This document shows positions 35,786 to 44,967 of a stretch of DNA of 64,000 nucleotides, piece by piece (the first letter of the stretch is position 1; each line of letters starts with the position of its first letter). The notes beneath the pieces were generated by a model, which worked only from the letters and a program-made list of their open reading frames with translations, was not told where the DNA came from and did not search any database. The translations under genes and the position numbers were made by a program. Source of the stretch: an uncultured Veillonella sp. (GTDB lineage Bacteria; Bacillota; Negativicutes; Veillonellales; Veillonellaceae); assembly GCA_900550455.1 (NCBI GenBank), contig URSE01000002.1, positions 4,848 to 68,847 of the forward strand. The letters run 5' to 3'.

Positions 35786-37072
35786 TTAGGCTACCATCCA
35801 ATCTACTAGGCTGAGAAGGCCCCACAAGAGAAAACCTCCCAAGCCGCCCACTAGGGCGCCATTAATACGAATCCAGGCCAGGTCATCCTCCACCTTGGAT
35901 TCGATAAAATCAACAAATTTTTGTCCTGTTAAGCCTTCTAAAACATGGCGTATGATAACACCCAAGAGGCCATAGGCCTGGTCCAGAATTTGACCAGCTA
36001 GGCCGTGCAAGTTGGCTTCTAAGCTAATCCGGAAGTCCTCTTGGTCCCGGTGCCTAGCCCAAAGCTTGATAAGGCTCTCGCTCAAGAGGCGGGCCAAGGA
36101 TGAAGCCCCTTCTTGATTCCCCTTGCCTAGAAGGGCATCTAGGTAAGGTAGGACATGGATTTCCAAGAGACCTGCCCAATCTAGCCCCTCTACCCAGGAC
36201 CGCCAAGCTCCATTCAAGGATTGGGCCACCTCTGAATCAGGGGACATGCCCTTAACCGGACCAACCCATTGGCGAAGCCAGGCAATGCGTTCAGGATTAT
36301 TAGGTTCCTTCCAAGCATCCAAGGTCCTATGAGCCTCTACTAGAATAGAGGCAGCCATGTCTTCATAATTGATAACATCCGATGCTTCCGAGAAGGAAAT
36401 GAGAAAGTCCGACAAGAAGTTCTTCTTCTTCTTTTGCGTTTCCTCTTCTAGGAAGGCAGCTAACCAATACAGGAGAGCGGGTTCCCGCAAGCGGGCCTGT
36501 ACAGCTTCGATAATTTCTACCACCATAGACTCATAACGGTTATGTTCGCACAAGTCTAGGAGAGTATGTTGCAAGACAGGCAAGAGAGATTGGTCCCGCA
36601 AGAAACTCTTGACCTTATCAGAACCTAAGTGGGCCCAAGATTCTTGGCTACGCGATTCCCAAAAGGCCCGTAAAGCTTGATCGATAACGATAGCCAAAGA
36701 CCGCTGGCCGGATTTAGAGCTAAGATACCTATCCAAGAGGTCTACAAAGGAAACCTTGTCCATAATAGCTTGGCAGCGTCCCTTGGTGAGGAGCTTAGTT
36801 TCCACTAAATTAATCGTCCCCCGAATAAAACGGTCCCGATTGCGAGGAATGAGGGCCGTATGGAAGGGAATTCCCAAAGGCTTTCTAAAGAGAGCCGATA
36901 CGGCAAACCAATCCGCTACAGATCCGATAAGGGCCGATTGGGACACCCAGTAGAGGGCATCGTACCAAGGTCCAGACAGGTAAAACTGGCCGATCCAAAC
37001 CAAGGCAAATAGGATGGCAGAACCGGCGAAGAGGTAGTTAGCCCGCCGATGCATAAGACTATACCTGGCCAT
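35786..37072 (-). CDS. DUF445 membrane protein (second copy)
   Basis: A 428-residue DUF445 protein. An N-terminal pair of hydrophobic helices (about 12-60) is followed by the family signature GSVADWFAVSALFRKPLGIPFHTALIPRNRDR (about 50-82), a long, mainly helical middle, and a C-terminal membrane anchor preceded by DDLAWIRINGALVGGLGGFLLWG. The same architecture occurs in the gene before it, so the two arose by duplication. Function is unknown; in B. subtilis a relative (YheB) is spore-associated. The gene ends one base before the FliB-like start and begins directly after the first DUF445 gene. Confidence 0.82.
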   Translation of the reverse strand: MARYSLMHRRANYLFAGSAILFALVWIGQFYLSGPWYDALYWVSQSALIGSVADWFAVSALFRKPLGIPFHTALIPRNRDRFIRGTINLVETKLLTKGRCQAIMDKVSFVDLLDRYLSSKSGQRSLAIVIDQALRAFWESRSQESWAHLGSDKVKSFLRDQSLLPVLQHTLLDLCEHNRYESMVVEIIEAVQARLREPALLYWLAAFLEEETQKKKKNFLSDFLISFSEASDVINYEDMAASILVEAHRTLDAWKEPNNPERIAWLRQWVGPVKGMSPDSEVAQSLNGAWRSWVEGLDWAGLLEIHVLPYLDALLGKGNQEGASSLARLLSESLIKLWARHRDQEDFRISLEANLHGLAGQILDQAYGLLGVIIRHVLEGLTGQKFVDFIESKVEDDLAWIRINGALVGGLGGFLLWGLLSLVDWMVA

Positions 37073-38296
37073 CTAAATCACCCCCTTAACTAAGAGGGTC
37101 AGACCGTAGATAAGGCCGCCTAGGAAGGCTCCCACCACGGACCCGTTGACCCGAACCATTTGTAAGTCATAGTAAAGTCGAGACTTAACCATATGGGCCA
37201 TGTCTTGACCGGAATAGGATTCCAACTCCTGCCCAACCATATGGCCAATATAGGTATGAATCTTTTGAAGGGCTGGCACTAGGCGGAAGAGGAGGAAGCG
37301 TTCCACAGGGACCTGCCCTTCCTGGTCATCTAGGAGCTTTTCCCCCCACTTATGACCATAGACTAGCGCTTGATCCAAGAGACTTTCAAAGGCCTCTGGT
37401 CCCCCCTTAGCTAAGCCCTCAATCCAACGATCGATAGAGGTACGGAGGTACTTATTCTTGTGATCTTCGATGAAATCCTGCCACTGTTGGTTGGACTCAA
37501 AATTATCTACTACCTTGGCCATTTGCTTAGTGAAATAAGAGCCTAGGGGTGAGTTTAGAGATTCGTTAGCCTGCAGGTAATCCAAGGCCTTAGACTGAAA
37601 GAGGCTAACCAACTTGTCCGGTGATAGGGACTCGGAAAAAGCCAAGAGAAAACCTCGAGCGAAGGAGACCCCGCTATAACGGTTGAGAATGGCCTCCACG
37701 ATGCGGATCAAATAGGGCCGTATCGCATTAGAGATGATCACCTTTTGGCAGACTCGGTTAAAGTGAAGCCATAGGATGCCCAAGGTTTTAGGTTCCAAGA
37801 GGGCCCGTCCAAATTGGGCTAAAAGAGGGGTAATCCGCCAGGATCCCACGGCCTCCTTAGCTAGAATATGGGCCTCACGACTGATAGGAGACCAATCTAA
37901 GCCGGGTAGAAGATCTTTTCCCAAGTTTAAGCAGGTTTGACGGACTTGATCCTTACCACTAGGAGATAAGAAAAAACCTAGGAGGCGAACCAAGACATGT
38001 TCCTTTTTAATGATTTGGTACATGTGGGAGACTCGTAGAAGTTCCTCCGTTAACATGGTTTGAGCCATATCCACCAAGCGTTGGCGGTTGCGAGGTATGA
38101 GCTCAGTCTTAAAGGAAATCCCCAAAGGCTTCTTGAAGAGCGCTGTCACCGCATACCAGTCAGCCAGGCCACCTATGGTAGCGGCCCCACCAATATGGAA
38201 GAGGAGGCCCCCCCACAGATCCTGCCGCCAAGGGTAGGCTATGAGGGTCACCAAGGCAGCTAGGCCCAATATAATATTGGCTATTGGTCGACGCAT
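37073..38296 (-). CDS. DUF445 membrane protein (first copy)
   Basis: A 407-residue DUF445 protein with the signature GGLADWYAVTALFKKPLGISFKTELIPRNRQR (about 41-72), N-terminal hydrophobic helices (about 7-40), a helical middle and a C-terminal segment DLQMVRVNGSVVGAFLGGLIYGLTLLV. It is clearly similar to the next gene throughout. It overlaps the MBL hydrolase gene by 16 bases, so synthesis is coupled. No catalytic residues can be named and the role is unknown. Confidence 0.82.
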   Translation of the reverse strand: MRRPIANIILGLAALVTLIAYPWRQDLWGGLLFHIGGAATIGGLADWYAVTALFKKPLGISFKTELIPRNRQRLVDMAQTMLTEELLRVSHMYQIIKKEHVLVRLLGFFLSPSGKDQVRQTCLNLGKDLLPGLDWSPISREAHILAKEAVGSWRITPLLAQFGRALLEPKTLGILWLHFNRVCQKVIISNAIRPYLIRIVEAILNRYSGVSFARGFLLAFSESLSPDKLVSLFQSKALDYLQANESLNSPLGSYFTKQMAKVVDNFESNQQWQDFIEDHKNKYLRTSIDRWIEGLAKGGPEAFESLLDQALVYGHKWGEKLLDDQEGQVPVERFLLFRLVPALQKIHTYIGHMVGQELESYSGQDMAHMVKSRLYYDLQMVRVNGSVVGAFLGGLIYGLTLLVKGVI

Positions 38297-38991
38297 ATAC
38301 TATCTCCATCCAAGGATACATTCCAAAGGGGCACCTGCCCAAATAAAGCACCATAATAGGTAGACGGTTGCCAAGCGGGTCCGTTAAGGTGCATAGGAAT
38401 CAAAAGGCCAGTCACGGTCACCCGGCGGAGGAATTCAATAAGCCCCCACTCCATGGCCTCCTCCAGTCGGTTGTCCACTGGGAACATGGCATAATCAACC
38501 TGTAAGCCCTGGAGCTTACCTAGCTCATTCCAGGCTAAGGCCTTGGCCTCCTTGAGATTATCAGGACTATCCCCTAGCCAGTGCCACCAGTTGAGGTCGC
38601 CCGCATGGAAGATGGTCTTTCCAGATACCCGGACCAGGAAAGACCCACCACAGTCCGTAGACCCAAACATCTCAATGGATACCTCAGGGTCATCCGCTCC
38701 CACAAGGCCTGGCAAAACCACCTTATCTCCTGGGGCCATAGCAGTCACCGTAAAACCACTGCCCATATGTACATCCTCATGAACTATGTAGCGGGTCTTA
38801 GGGGAACTAAATTCCTTAATGGCTTCATTATAGTGATCAAAGTGGACATGGGAGACAAAGAACCAGAGTTCTCGCCCCTGATCAAAGACCCCCTTAACTA
38901 AACCTTTAGGATCTTTATAGTAATCAAATATATAGCAACGGCAGCCATCGTCTAGCATAAAGCCAGAATGGTGCAGAAAATACAGTTTCAT
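38281..38991 (-). CDS. MBL-fold metallo-hydrolase
   Basis: A 236-residue protein with a beta-lactamase-like metal site: SHVHFDHYNEA (HxHxDH, near residue 47-57), a later His in FHAGDLNWWHW (near 131) and PMHLN near the end. It belongs to the UlaG-like/ComEC-like hydrolase group of small MBL proteins; the substrate is not predictable. It is the first gene of the MBL-DUF445-DUF445-FliB-like operon and overlaps the first DUF445 gene by 16 bases. The terminator of pta lies in the gap upstream. Confidence 0.8.
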   Translation of the reverse strand: MKLYFLHHSGFMLDDGCRCYIFDYYKDPKGLVKGVFDQGRELWFFVSHVHFDHYNEAIKEFSSPKTRYIVHEDVHMGSGFTVTAMAPGDKVVLPGLVGADDPEVSIEMFGSTDCGGSFLVRVSGKTIFHAGDLNWWHWLGDSPDNLKEAKALAWNELGKLQGLQVDYAMFPVDNRLEEAMEWGLIEFLRRVTVTGLLIPMHLNGPAWQPSTYYGALFGQVPLWNVSLDGDSICVDQ

Positions 38992-39042
38992 AATTCTTCC
39001 CCATAGATAATAAGAAAAGCTATCATTATTCTATTATAGCAA

Positions 39043-39070
39043 AAAAGACGAGCCCTAAGGCTCGTCTTTT
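39043..39070 (-). terminator. Intrinsic terminator of pta
   Basis: A perfect 12-bp stem (39043-39054 and 39059-39070) with a four-base loop and a T run on the minus strand, 30 bases after the pta stop. Confidence 0.88.
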
Positions 39071-39099
39071 ATAGAATCTTTTGGAGAAAGCTTATGAAA

Positions 39100-40101
39100 T
39101 TAAGCATCCAATGCTTCTACTGCTGCGATAGCAGCAATATCAACGATATCTTGTGCGGAGCAACCGCGAGACAAGTCGTGAACAGGAGCAGCCAAGCCTT
39201 GAATCAATGGGCCCAAGGCAGTAGCACCGCCGAAGCGTTGTACCAATTTATAACCGATGTTAGCAGCGCCCAAGTCAGGGAAGATAACCACGTTTGCTTT
39301 ACCAGCAACCTTGGAATCTGGTGCTTTTTTAGCAGCTACAACTGGTTCGATAGCAGCATCCAATTGCATTTCGCCATCGAATTCGAAGTCAACACCGCGT
39401 TCTTTAGTGATGTTAACAGCTTCGATAACTTTATCAACTTCTGGAGAAGAAGCAGACCCTTTTGTAGAGAAGGACAAGAAAGCAACGCGAGGATCAGTGT
39501 AGCCCAAGACCTTGCGAGCTTTATCTACGGAAGATACAGCGATATCGGACAATTGTTCGGAAGTTGGGTTAGGAATAACGCCGCAGTCAGCGAATACCAT
39601 TACCCCATCATCGCCATATTGAGGAGTTTTAGTGAACATGAAGAAGCAAGCGGAAACGGTTTTGGAACCTTTTTTAGTGCCGATGATTTGCAAGGCAGCG
39701 CGGAGTACACTAGCAGTTGGGGAAGCAGAACCCGCTACCATACCATCACATACGCCCAAACGAACGAGCATAGCACCGAGGAAGAGGTCATTATGCAAGG
39801 TTTGTGTTGCTTTTTCAGGTGTCATACCTTTTTTAGCGCGCAATTCAACGAATGTATCAACGCCTTCTTGGAAACGATCGAAGTTTTCAGGGCTGATGAT
39901 TTCGATGCCGTCGATGTTTACGCCTTCTTTAGCAGCTGCAGCTTTGATAGCTGCTTCGTCGCCAACCAATACTGGCACAGCAAAACCTTCTTTAGTAATT
40001 TGGACAGCCGCTTGGAGCACGCGAGCATCTGTTGCTTCTGGTAATGCAATGCGTTTGTTAGCGCCTTTTACTTTGTCTTTTAATTGTTGAATCAAGTCCA
40101 C
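39100..40101 (-). CDS. pta: Phosphate acetyltransferase
   Basis: A 333-residue Pta of the short type, interconverting acetyl-CoA and acetyl phosphate for ATP formation in fermentation. Family stretches include ALPEATDARVLQAA (near 19-32), MVAGSASPTASVLRAAL (near 130), a central ADCGVIPNPTSEQLSDIA and NVVIFPDLGAANIGYKLVQR near the C-terminus. The start is a GTG at 40101 with GGAGG. No acetate kinase gene is adjacent. Codon use is strongly biased, as expected for a highly expressed gene, and a near-consensus promoter precedes it. Confidence 0.95.
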   Translation of the reverse strand: MDLIQQLKDKVKGANKRIALPEATDARVLQAAVQITKEGFAVPVLVGDEAAIKAAAAKEGVNIDGIEIISPENFDRFQEGVDTFVELRAKKGMTPEKATQTLHNDLFLGAMLVRLGVCDGMVAGSASPTASVLRAALQIIGTKKGSKTVSACFFMFTKTPQYGDDGVMVFADCGVIPNPTSEQLSDIAVSSVDKARKVLGYTDPRVAFLSFSTKGSASSPEVDKVIEAVNITKERGVDFEFDGEMQLDAAIEPVVAAKKAPDSKVAGKANVVIFPDLGAANIGYKLVQRFGGATALGPLIQGLAAPVHDLSRGCSAQDIVDIAAIAAVEALDA

Positions 40102-40151
40102 GATTAAAGCCTCCTTATTAATTGACGGAAAATCGTCTTACTCTAGCTATG

Positions 40152-40179
40152 ATTATACCAAATATACAGGCTTTGTAAA
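40152..40179 (-). promoter_or_regulatory. Strong promoter of pta
   Basis: TTTACA (40174-40179), a 16-base spacer and an extended -10 TGG plus TATAAT (40152-40157), about 50 bases before the start. Confidence 0.8.
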
Positions 40180-40234
40180 CGATTCACTCATGGAAGTAAC
40201 TTCTAATGCAATCAATAATTTTTCTAGATAGAAC

Positions 40235-40510
40235 TTAGTCCTCTCCATCTGAAGAGGCCTCTTTCTCCTTATTGTCTTGAGGTCCCTGAAGAAATTCCAC
40301 AGCCTCCAACTGAAAGCCCTCTAAAATCCGTTCCAAGGTCGATAGGCGTATATCCACCACGCCTCGCTCAATCATGGATATGTAGGACTGGTCTAGCTGG
40401 GTCCGCCGGGCGATTTCCCCCTGGGATAATCCCATACAATGGCGCCAGTCTAGCAAGAGTTTGTGCAAATCAATCATGTAGGACATATTCATATGTAGGT
40501 CTTGTGTCAT
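40235..40510 (-). CDS. Small XRE-family transcriptional regulator
   Basis: A 91-residue protein with a single Cro/C1-type helix-turn-helix (about residues 16-68): LSQGEIARRTQLDQSYISMIERG is the recognition region. The acidic C-terminal tail (KEKEASSDGED) is short. The start is at the ATG 40510 behind GGGAGG; an in-frame TTG at 40525 overlaps that site. Targets are unknown. It sits between the DASS transporter and pta, and pta has its own promoter, so control of either neighbour is only a possibility. Confidence 0.8.
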   Translation of the reverse strand: MTQDLHMNMSYMIDLHKLLLDWRHCMGLSQGEIARRTQLDQSYISMIERGVVDIRLSTLERILEGFQLEAVEFLQGPQDNKEKEASSDGED

Positions 40511-40732
40511 ACCTTCACCTCCCAAGACAAAACAATTACAAGGTCATCATACGCCCCTCTAATCTAGTCTACAAGGATAGGCAGTGCACAATCTTTTTTA
40601 TCTTTACTTGGCCCAGGTGGGACAGAGTTAGACCCACCTCTTGTGAGGCATAAAAAAGCCTCTCCACCTAAGAGAATGTTCCACAATCTAATAGATTAGA
40701 AGAAGACTTTAAAGTAGAGAGACTGTCTAGTA

Positions 40733-42142
40733 TTAAATTAGGCCAAAGGCCCAGATCCCCAAAGACCCTAAACCAAAGTGAATGATGTAAGAGACGACGG
40801 AGATGAGGAAGCCCACCCGCCACCAGGTCCCCTGTGGCACATAGCCAGATCCGAAGAAGATTGGCGTTACCCCTGAAGAATAGTGGGTCAAGGTACAACC
40901 AGGAGAGTTCATGAGACCGAACATCATGATGACATAATAGATCGGCGCCCCTAAGGCTACCATGATAGAAGCCAAGGCCGAGAAGAGGGCCGTAATACGA
41001 GCCGTACCAGATGCGAAGAAGTATTGAGAATAGACGAATACAGCAGAGATGATAACCGCCGCATAGCGCCAGTCCATGCCTTCCAAGTGGAGCTTTACGA
41101 AATCGGCGAAGGCTTTCACCACACCAAACTTACCCAAGAGGCCGGCCATACAAACCAAGGTCCCCATCCAGATGAGGATGTCCCAGCCTTGCTTTTCACT
41201 GAGGATATCATCCCAAGACAAGCAACCAGTAACGATGCATGCTAAAACCCCGAAGATGGCGATAACCGTTGGGTGTAAATGGGTCAAAGTCGTGGTAGAC
41301 CAGAGGATGATACAACCTACGAAGATAGCAGCCACATACTTTTCTATCTTGGTAATAGGACCCAAGGCCTCTAGTTCTCGCTCAGCCATAGTACGGGCCT
41401 CTGGGGTTTCCTTAATCTCTGGAGGGTAGATCTTGTAGATATAGTAAGGCATGACCAACATAGACACGAGACCAGGCAAGGCCCCAGCCATGAGCCACCC
41501 CATCCAGGTTACTTCATAACCAAAAAGCTTGGCCCCCAAGGAAGTGATGAGGAGATTGCCGGAGCAGGCCGTCAAGAAAACCGTTACCGTACAGGTGTTA
41601 ACCGTGTGAGCTGTGGTCATGAGGTAGGCCCCAATCTTGCGTGCTGTTTCCCCAGGGCGAGAACCGAAGCAGAGGGAAATATTCTGAACGATTGGATAAA
41701 TGATCCCCCCACCTCGAGCCGTATTAGATGGGGTTGCCGGCGAGATGATGAGGTCTGTCATAGCCAAGGCATAGGCCAACTTGAGGGAGCTGGTCCCAAA
41801 GTACTTGATAAGGGTGTAGGCAATCCGCTTGCCCAAGCCTGAGTTGATAAGGCCCCGGGAGAAGAATACGGCGGATACGATAAGCCAAACATTGGCATCC
41901 GTATAGCCACCTAGGGCCTCTTTCATCTCGATGGTATGAGTCCCAACGGCAAATGCAATACCGAAGAAGGCCATAACACCGATAGGCCAAGGACGAAGAA
42001 TAAATGATAAAATTGTCGCTGCGAATACCGCCAAGAGATGCCAACCTTGCGGATTAATAGCCTCCGTATGAGGCAAGAACCAGAGAATGGCACCGAAGGC
42101 GATGACTACTAGCATTTTCAATAATTGAGATCTTGTTACCAT
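40733..42142 (-). CDS. DASS-family dicarboxylate/anion transporter
   Basis: A 469-residue membrane protein of the divalent anion:Na+ symporter family (SLC13), of the CitT/TtdT/2-oxoglutarate-malate type that exchanges di- or tricarboxylates. It has 11-13 hydrophobic segments and the SNT-type motif ATPSNTARGGGIIYP, with the second-half counterpart SGTARITALFSA. The start is at the ATG 42142, six bases after AAAGGA; an in-frame alternative lies at 42184. Exchange of succinate for malate, fumarate or tartrate would fit the fumarate reductase in this genome; the precise substrate is inference. Region 40511-40732 holds an imperfect hairpin (40615-40639) but no convincing terminator. Confidence 0.85.
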   Translation of the reverse strand: MVTRSQLLKMLVVIAFGAILWFLPHTEAINPQGWHLLAVFAATILSFILRPWPIGVMAFFGIAFAVGTHTIEMKEALGGYTDANVWLIVSAVFFSRGLINSGLGKRIAYTLIKYFGTSSLKLAYALAMTDLIISPATPSNTARGGGIIYPIVQNISLCFGSRPGETARKIGAYLMTTAHTVNTCTVTVFLTACSGNLLITSLGAKLFGYEVTWMGWLMAGALPGLVSMLVMPYYIYKIYPPEIKETPEARTMAERELEALGPITKIEKYVAAIFVGCIILWSTTTLTHLHPTVIAIFGVLACIVTGCLSWDDILSEKQGWDILIWMGTLVCMAGLLGKFGVVKAFADFVKLHLEGMDWRYAAVIISAVFVYSQYFFASGTARITALFSALASIMVALGAPIYYVIMMFGLMNSPGCTLTHYSSGVTPIFFGSGYVPQGTWWRVGFLISVVSYIIHFGLGSLGIWAFGLI

Positions 42143-42330
42143 AGTCATTCCTTTACAAAACACAATAATTATTAATTTTATCACAGCTAAGTCCTATGTA
42201 TACATTTCTCTTTACATATGAAAAAATATAGGTCTTTGCTATACTGAATATAGATTGATATAAACATGGCCATGTGCCATACACTACAAGCTATAAGGCC
42301 ACAGGCCTAATGGATAAGGAGAATAATCCT

Positions 42331-43248
42331 ATGAAAGTCTTAATCTTCGGCATCGGCGGTATCGGCGGCCTAGTTGGTGGCGCCTTAGCTAACCATTATG
42401 ATAATATCTACTTCTACGCCCGCGGCGCTACGGAGGAGGCCATTGCCCACAAGGGTCTTCGGTTAGATTCTGCCAAACTAGGCAACATACTTGTAAAACC
42501 TAAAATGGTTTCTCATAACCCACAAGCCATTGGCCAAGTAGACCTAGTCTTCCTCTGCACTAAGGGGGACCACCTAAAAGAGGTCTGCCAAGACCTAGCT
42601 CCTATGGTGGGTCCAAACACCATAGTCATCCCCCTCCTCAATGGGGTCCTTGTATCAGACCAACTCAAAGACCACCTGCCTCCTTGTATCCTAGCCGACG
42701 GTATCATCCGCACCTTTAGCCATGTAGAAGAACCTGGCCATATAGTCCAAGACGGTGGCCCTTGCGATATCCGCTTTGGCCTTCAAGGAGGACAAAATCC
42801 TGAATTCTTCCAAGCCATTGCCCATATGCTCACAGAGGCAGGCCTAGAAACGGAAGTAACCCAAGATATTGAATTGGCCTCCTGGAAAAAATTGGCTATC
42901 ACCGGTACTATGTCTGCTATTCTTTGCTACTACAAAGGCAATACAGGCTATGTTAAGAGCCAATCTAACTACCAGGCAATCGTGGATGGAGCCTATCGCG
43001 AAATCCATGAAGTAGCCGCTGAAGCTGGTGTCATCATGCACCAATCCTATATTGAAACCATTAAGGATAAATTCCTAACGAGTCCCGACGACACTATTAC
43101 CTCCCTCTACCGGGATTTAGTATCTGGTAAAAAACCTCAAGATACAGAACTAGACCTCATGGTAGGCTATGTGGTGAAAAAGGGGAAAGAATTAGGCATT
43201 CCTACACCAATTTTCCAAAAGGCTTACGAAAATTACAAAAATAATTAA
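42331..43248 (+). CDS. panE: 2-dehydropantoate 2-reductase (PanE/ApbA family)
   Basis: A 305-residue ketopantoate reductase of normal length that makes pantoate with NADPH for coenzyme A. It has an N-terminal Rossmann motif GIGGIGGLVGGALA (about 7-20) and a C-terminal helical domain with the catalytic Lys in SWKKLAITGTMSAI (near 185). I start at the ATG 42331, behind AAGGAG; the open frame extends to 42274 without a site. An extended -10 TGC plus TATACT (42240-42245) may be its promoter. It is a lone plus-strand gene with its own terminator. Related reductases act on other 2-keto acids, so the substrate is likely but not certain. Confidence 0.85.
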   Translation: MKVLIFGIGGIGGLVGGALANHYDNIYFYARGATEEAIAHKGLRLDSAKLGNILVKPKMVSHNPQAIGQVDLVFLCTKGDHLKEVCQDLAPMVGPNTIVIPLLNGVLVSDQLKDHLPPCILADGIIRTFSHVEEPGHIVQDGGPCDIRFGLQGGQNPEFFQAIAHMLTEAGLETEVTQDIELASWKKLAITGTMSAILCYYKGNTGYVKSQSNYQAIVDGAYREIHEVAAEAGVIMHQSYIETIKDKFLTSPDDTITSLYRDLVSGKKPQDTELDLMVGYVVKKGKELGIPTPIFQKAYENYKNN

Positions 43249-43256
43249 CCATTTAT

Positions 43257-43292
43257 AAGGGAGTCCTATCAATGATAGAACTCCCTTTTTTT
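43257..43292 (+). terminator. Intrinsic terminator of panE
   Basis: A stem of 13 pairs with one mismatch (43257-43270 and 43274-43287) with a three-base loop is followed by eight Ts, starting 9 bases after the stop codon. Confidence 0.88.
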
Positions 43293-43298
43293 TGCAGT

Positions 43299-43334
43299 AA
43301 AAAGGCGATGAGGCACACAGCTTCATCGCCTTTT
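43299..43334 (-). terminator. Intrinsic terminator of the leuACDB operon
   Basis: A 12-bp stem (43300-43311 and 43323-43334) with an 11-base loop and TTTTT on the minus strand, 20 bases after leuB. It lies back to back with the panE terminator. Confidence 0.85.
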
Positions 43335-43354
43335 CTTACCATTTAAAAGCCTTC

Positions 43355-44428
43355 TTATAAACGATCCATAACAGCTTGGCCCATTTCTACAGTACCCACC
43401 TTTTTAAGGCCTTCACGGTAGATATCACCAGTCCGATAACCGTCATTCAAAACAGCTTCTACAGCGTTTTCAATGGTATCAGCTACTTGTGGAAGATCCA
43501 AAGAATGACGGCACATCATAGCCGCAGACAGGATTGTCCCTAATGGGTTAGCCAAGTTTTGGCCCATAATATCCGGCGCAGACCCATGAATTGGTTCATA
43601 GAGGGCTGTACCAGTGCCCATAGAGGCCGATGGTAAAAGACCAATAGAACCAGAGATAACAGCCCCTTCATCAGAGAGGATATCACCGAAGAGGTTAGTG
43701 GTTACGATAACGTCAAATTGGGATGGACGAACAACCAATTGTTGGGCTGTATTATCTACATAGTAGTAATCCACAGCGATATCCTTGTTAGCCTCTGCCT
43801 TTTCCTTGGCAATAGCCCGCCACAGGCGGCTAGAAGCCAAGACATTAGCCTTATCTACGGAGACCACTTTTTTATTGCGTTTACGGGCTGTTTCCATAGC
43901 CACATCCATGATCCGTTCGATTTCATAGCGGGCATAGGTTTCCTTGTCCCAAGCGTATTCCTCAGGCCCCTGTCCCTGTGCTTCCTCCCGCTCGCCGAAG
44001 TAAATACCGCCAGTCAATTCGCGAACGATAACAAAGTCTACATGCTCTACCAAGTCTGGCTTTAAAGGAGAATATTCTTTAAGAGCTGGGTAAATTTTAA
44101 CAGGCCGCAAGTTACAGAAGAGACCCAAGGCCTTGCGTAGGCCCAAGATAGCTTTTTCTGGGCGAATAGCAGGATCTAGGTTATCCCACTTAGGGCCGCC
44201 TACAGCACCCAAGAGAACCGCATCAGCTTCCTTACAAGCATTGATGGTGTCCTCTGTCAAAGGGACCCCGAACTCATCGATGGAAGCACCTCCTGCTTTT
44301 TTCTCAATCCAGTTAGCTGTGACACCAACCTTATGGAAGGCCTTATCCAAGACCTTGCGAGCTACATCACAAATTTCAGTACCAATCCCATCACCAGGAA
44401 TCAATACGATATTTTTCACTTGGCTCAT
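43355..44428 (-). CDS. leuB: 3-isopropylmalate dehydrogenase
   Basis: A 357-residue LeuB of normal length that oxidatively decarboxylates 3-isopropylmalate to 2-ketoisocaproate using NAD+. Family features: IPGDGIGTEICD (near 10-21), the substrate-binding Arg residues in LGLRKALGLFCNLRP (near 94-108), VRELTGGIYFGE, and the metal-binding Asp stretch FDVIVTTNLFGDILSDE near 238-254. It is the last gene of the leucine operon, 47 bases after leuD. Confidence 0.96.
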   Translation of the reverse strand: MSQVKNIVLIPGDGIGTEICDVARKVLDKAFHKVGVTANWIEKKAGGASIDEFGVPLTEDTINACKEADAVLLGAVGGPKWDNLDPAIRPEKAILGLRKALGLFCNLRPVKIYPALKEYSPLKPDLVEHVDFVIVRELTGGIYFGEREEAQGQGPEEYAWDKETYARYEIERIMDVAMETARKRNKKVVSVDKANVLASSRLWRAIAKEKAEANKDIAVDYYYVDNTAQQLVVRPSQFDVIVTTNLFGDILSDEGAVISGSIGLLPSASMGTGTALYEPIHGSAPDIMGQNLANPLGTILSAAMMCRHSLDLPQVADTIENAVEAVLNDGYRTGDIYREGLKKVGTVEMGQAVMDRL

Positions 44429-44475
44429 AATAATCTCCTCTACCAGTCTTACAATTCGGTAAATCCTATCCTGCT

Positions 44476-44967
44476 TTATTTTCGGTGTTTGGCGAACTCT
44501 ACAAGACCACCGGCCTTAGCAATTTCTTGAATGAAAGGAGGCAGGGCTGTACCTTGATAAGTTTCCCCTGTCGTCAAATTGTGAACCAAGCCCTTTTCCA
44601 ACTCTACGCCGATGGCATGGTCTGGTTTGATATGGTCTACTTGATCGCCGATTTCCACCAAAGGAAGGCCGATGTTAATAGCATTGCGGAAAAAGATCCG
44701 TGCAAAGGAGTGGGCGATAACCACAGGTACGCCCTTAGCCTTGATAACTCCTGGTGCGTGTTCACGAGAGGAACCGCATCCAAAGTTCTTGCCCGCTACC
44801 ATGATATCCCCTGCTTTCACATTAGGGGCAAAGCTAGTATCGATATCTTCCATAGCATGTTCAGCCAATTCATTCCAGTCGGCGATAGCGAGGTAACGAG
44901 CAGGAATGATTACGTCTGTATCTACATCGTCGCCGTAGCGCCAGATTTTTTTGCTTTCAAAGTCCAT
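44476..44967 (-). CDS. leuD: 3-isopropylmalate dehydratase small subunit
   Basis: A 163-residue LeuD, the swivel domain of isopropylmalate isomerase. The family stretch GKNFGCGSSREHAPGVIKAKGV (about 58-79) is intact. The short length belongs to the archaeal/Firmicute HACN type rather than the 200-residue enteric type. It starts within the last base of leuC (one-base overlap), so the two subunits are translationally coupled. Confidence 0.95.
   Translation of the reverse strand: MDFESKKIWRYGDDVDTDVIIPARYLAIADWNELAEHAMEDIDTSFAPNVKAGDIMVAGKNFGCGSSREHAPGVIKAKGVPVVIAHSFARIFFRNAINIGLPLVEIGDQVDHIKPDHAIGVELEKGLVHNLTTGETYQGTALPPFIQEIAKAGGLVEFAKHRK

Noticed and set aside
40615..40639. A hairpin (7-bp arms) between the DASS transporter and the XRE regulator
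   Set aside because: It has no T run on either strand and a long loop, so I do not call it a terminator.
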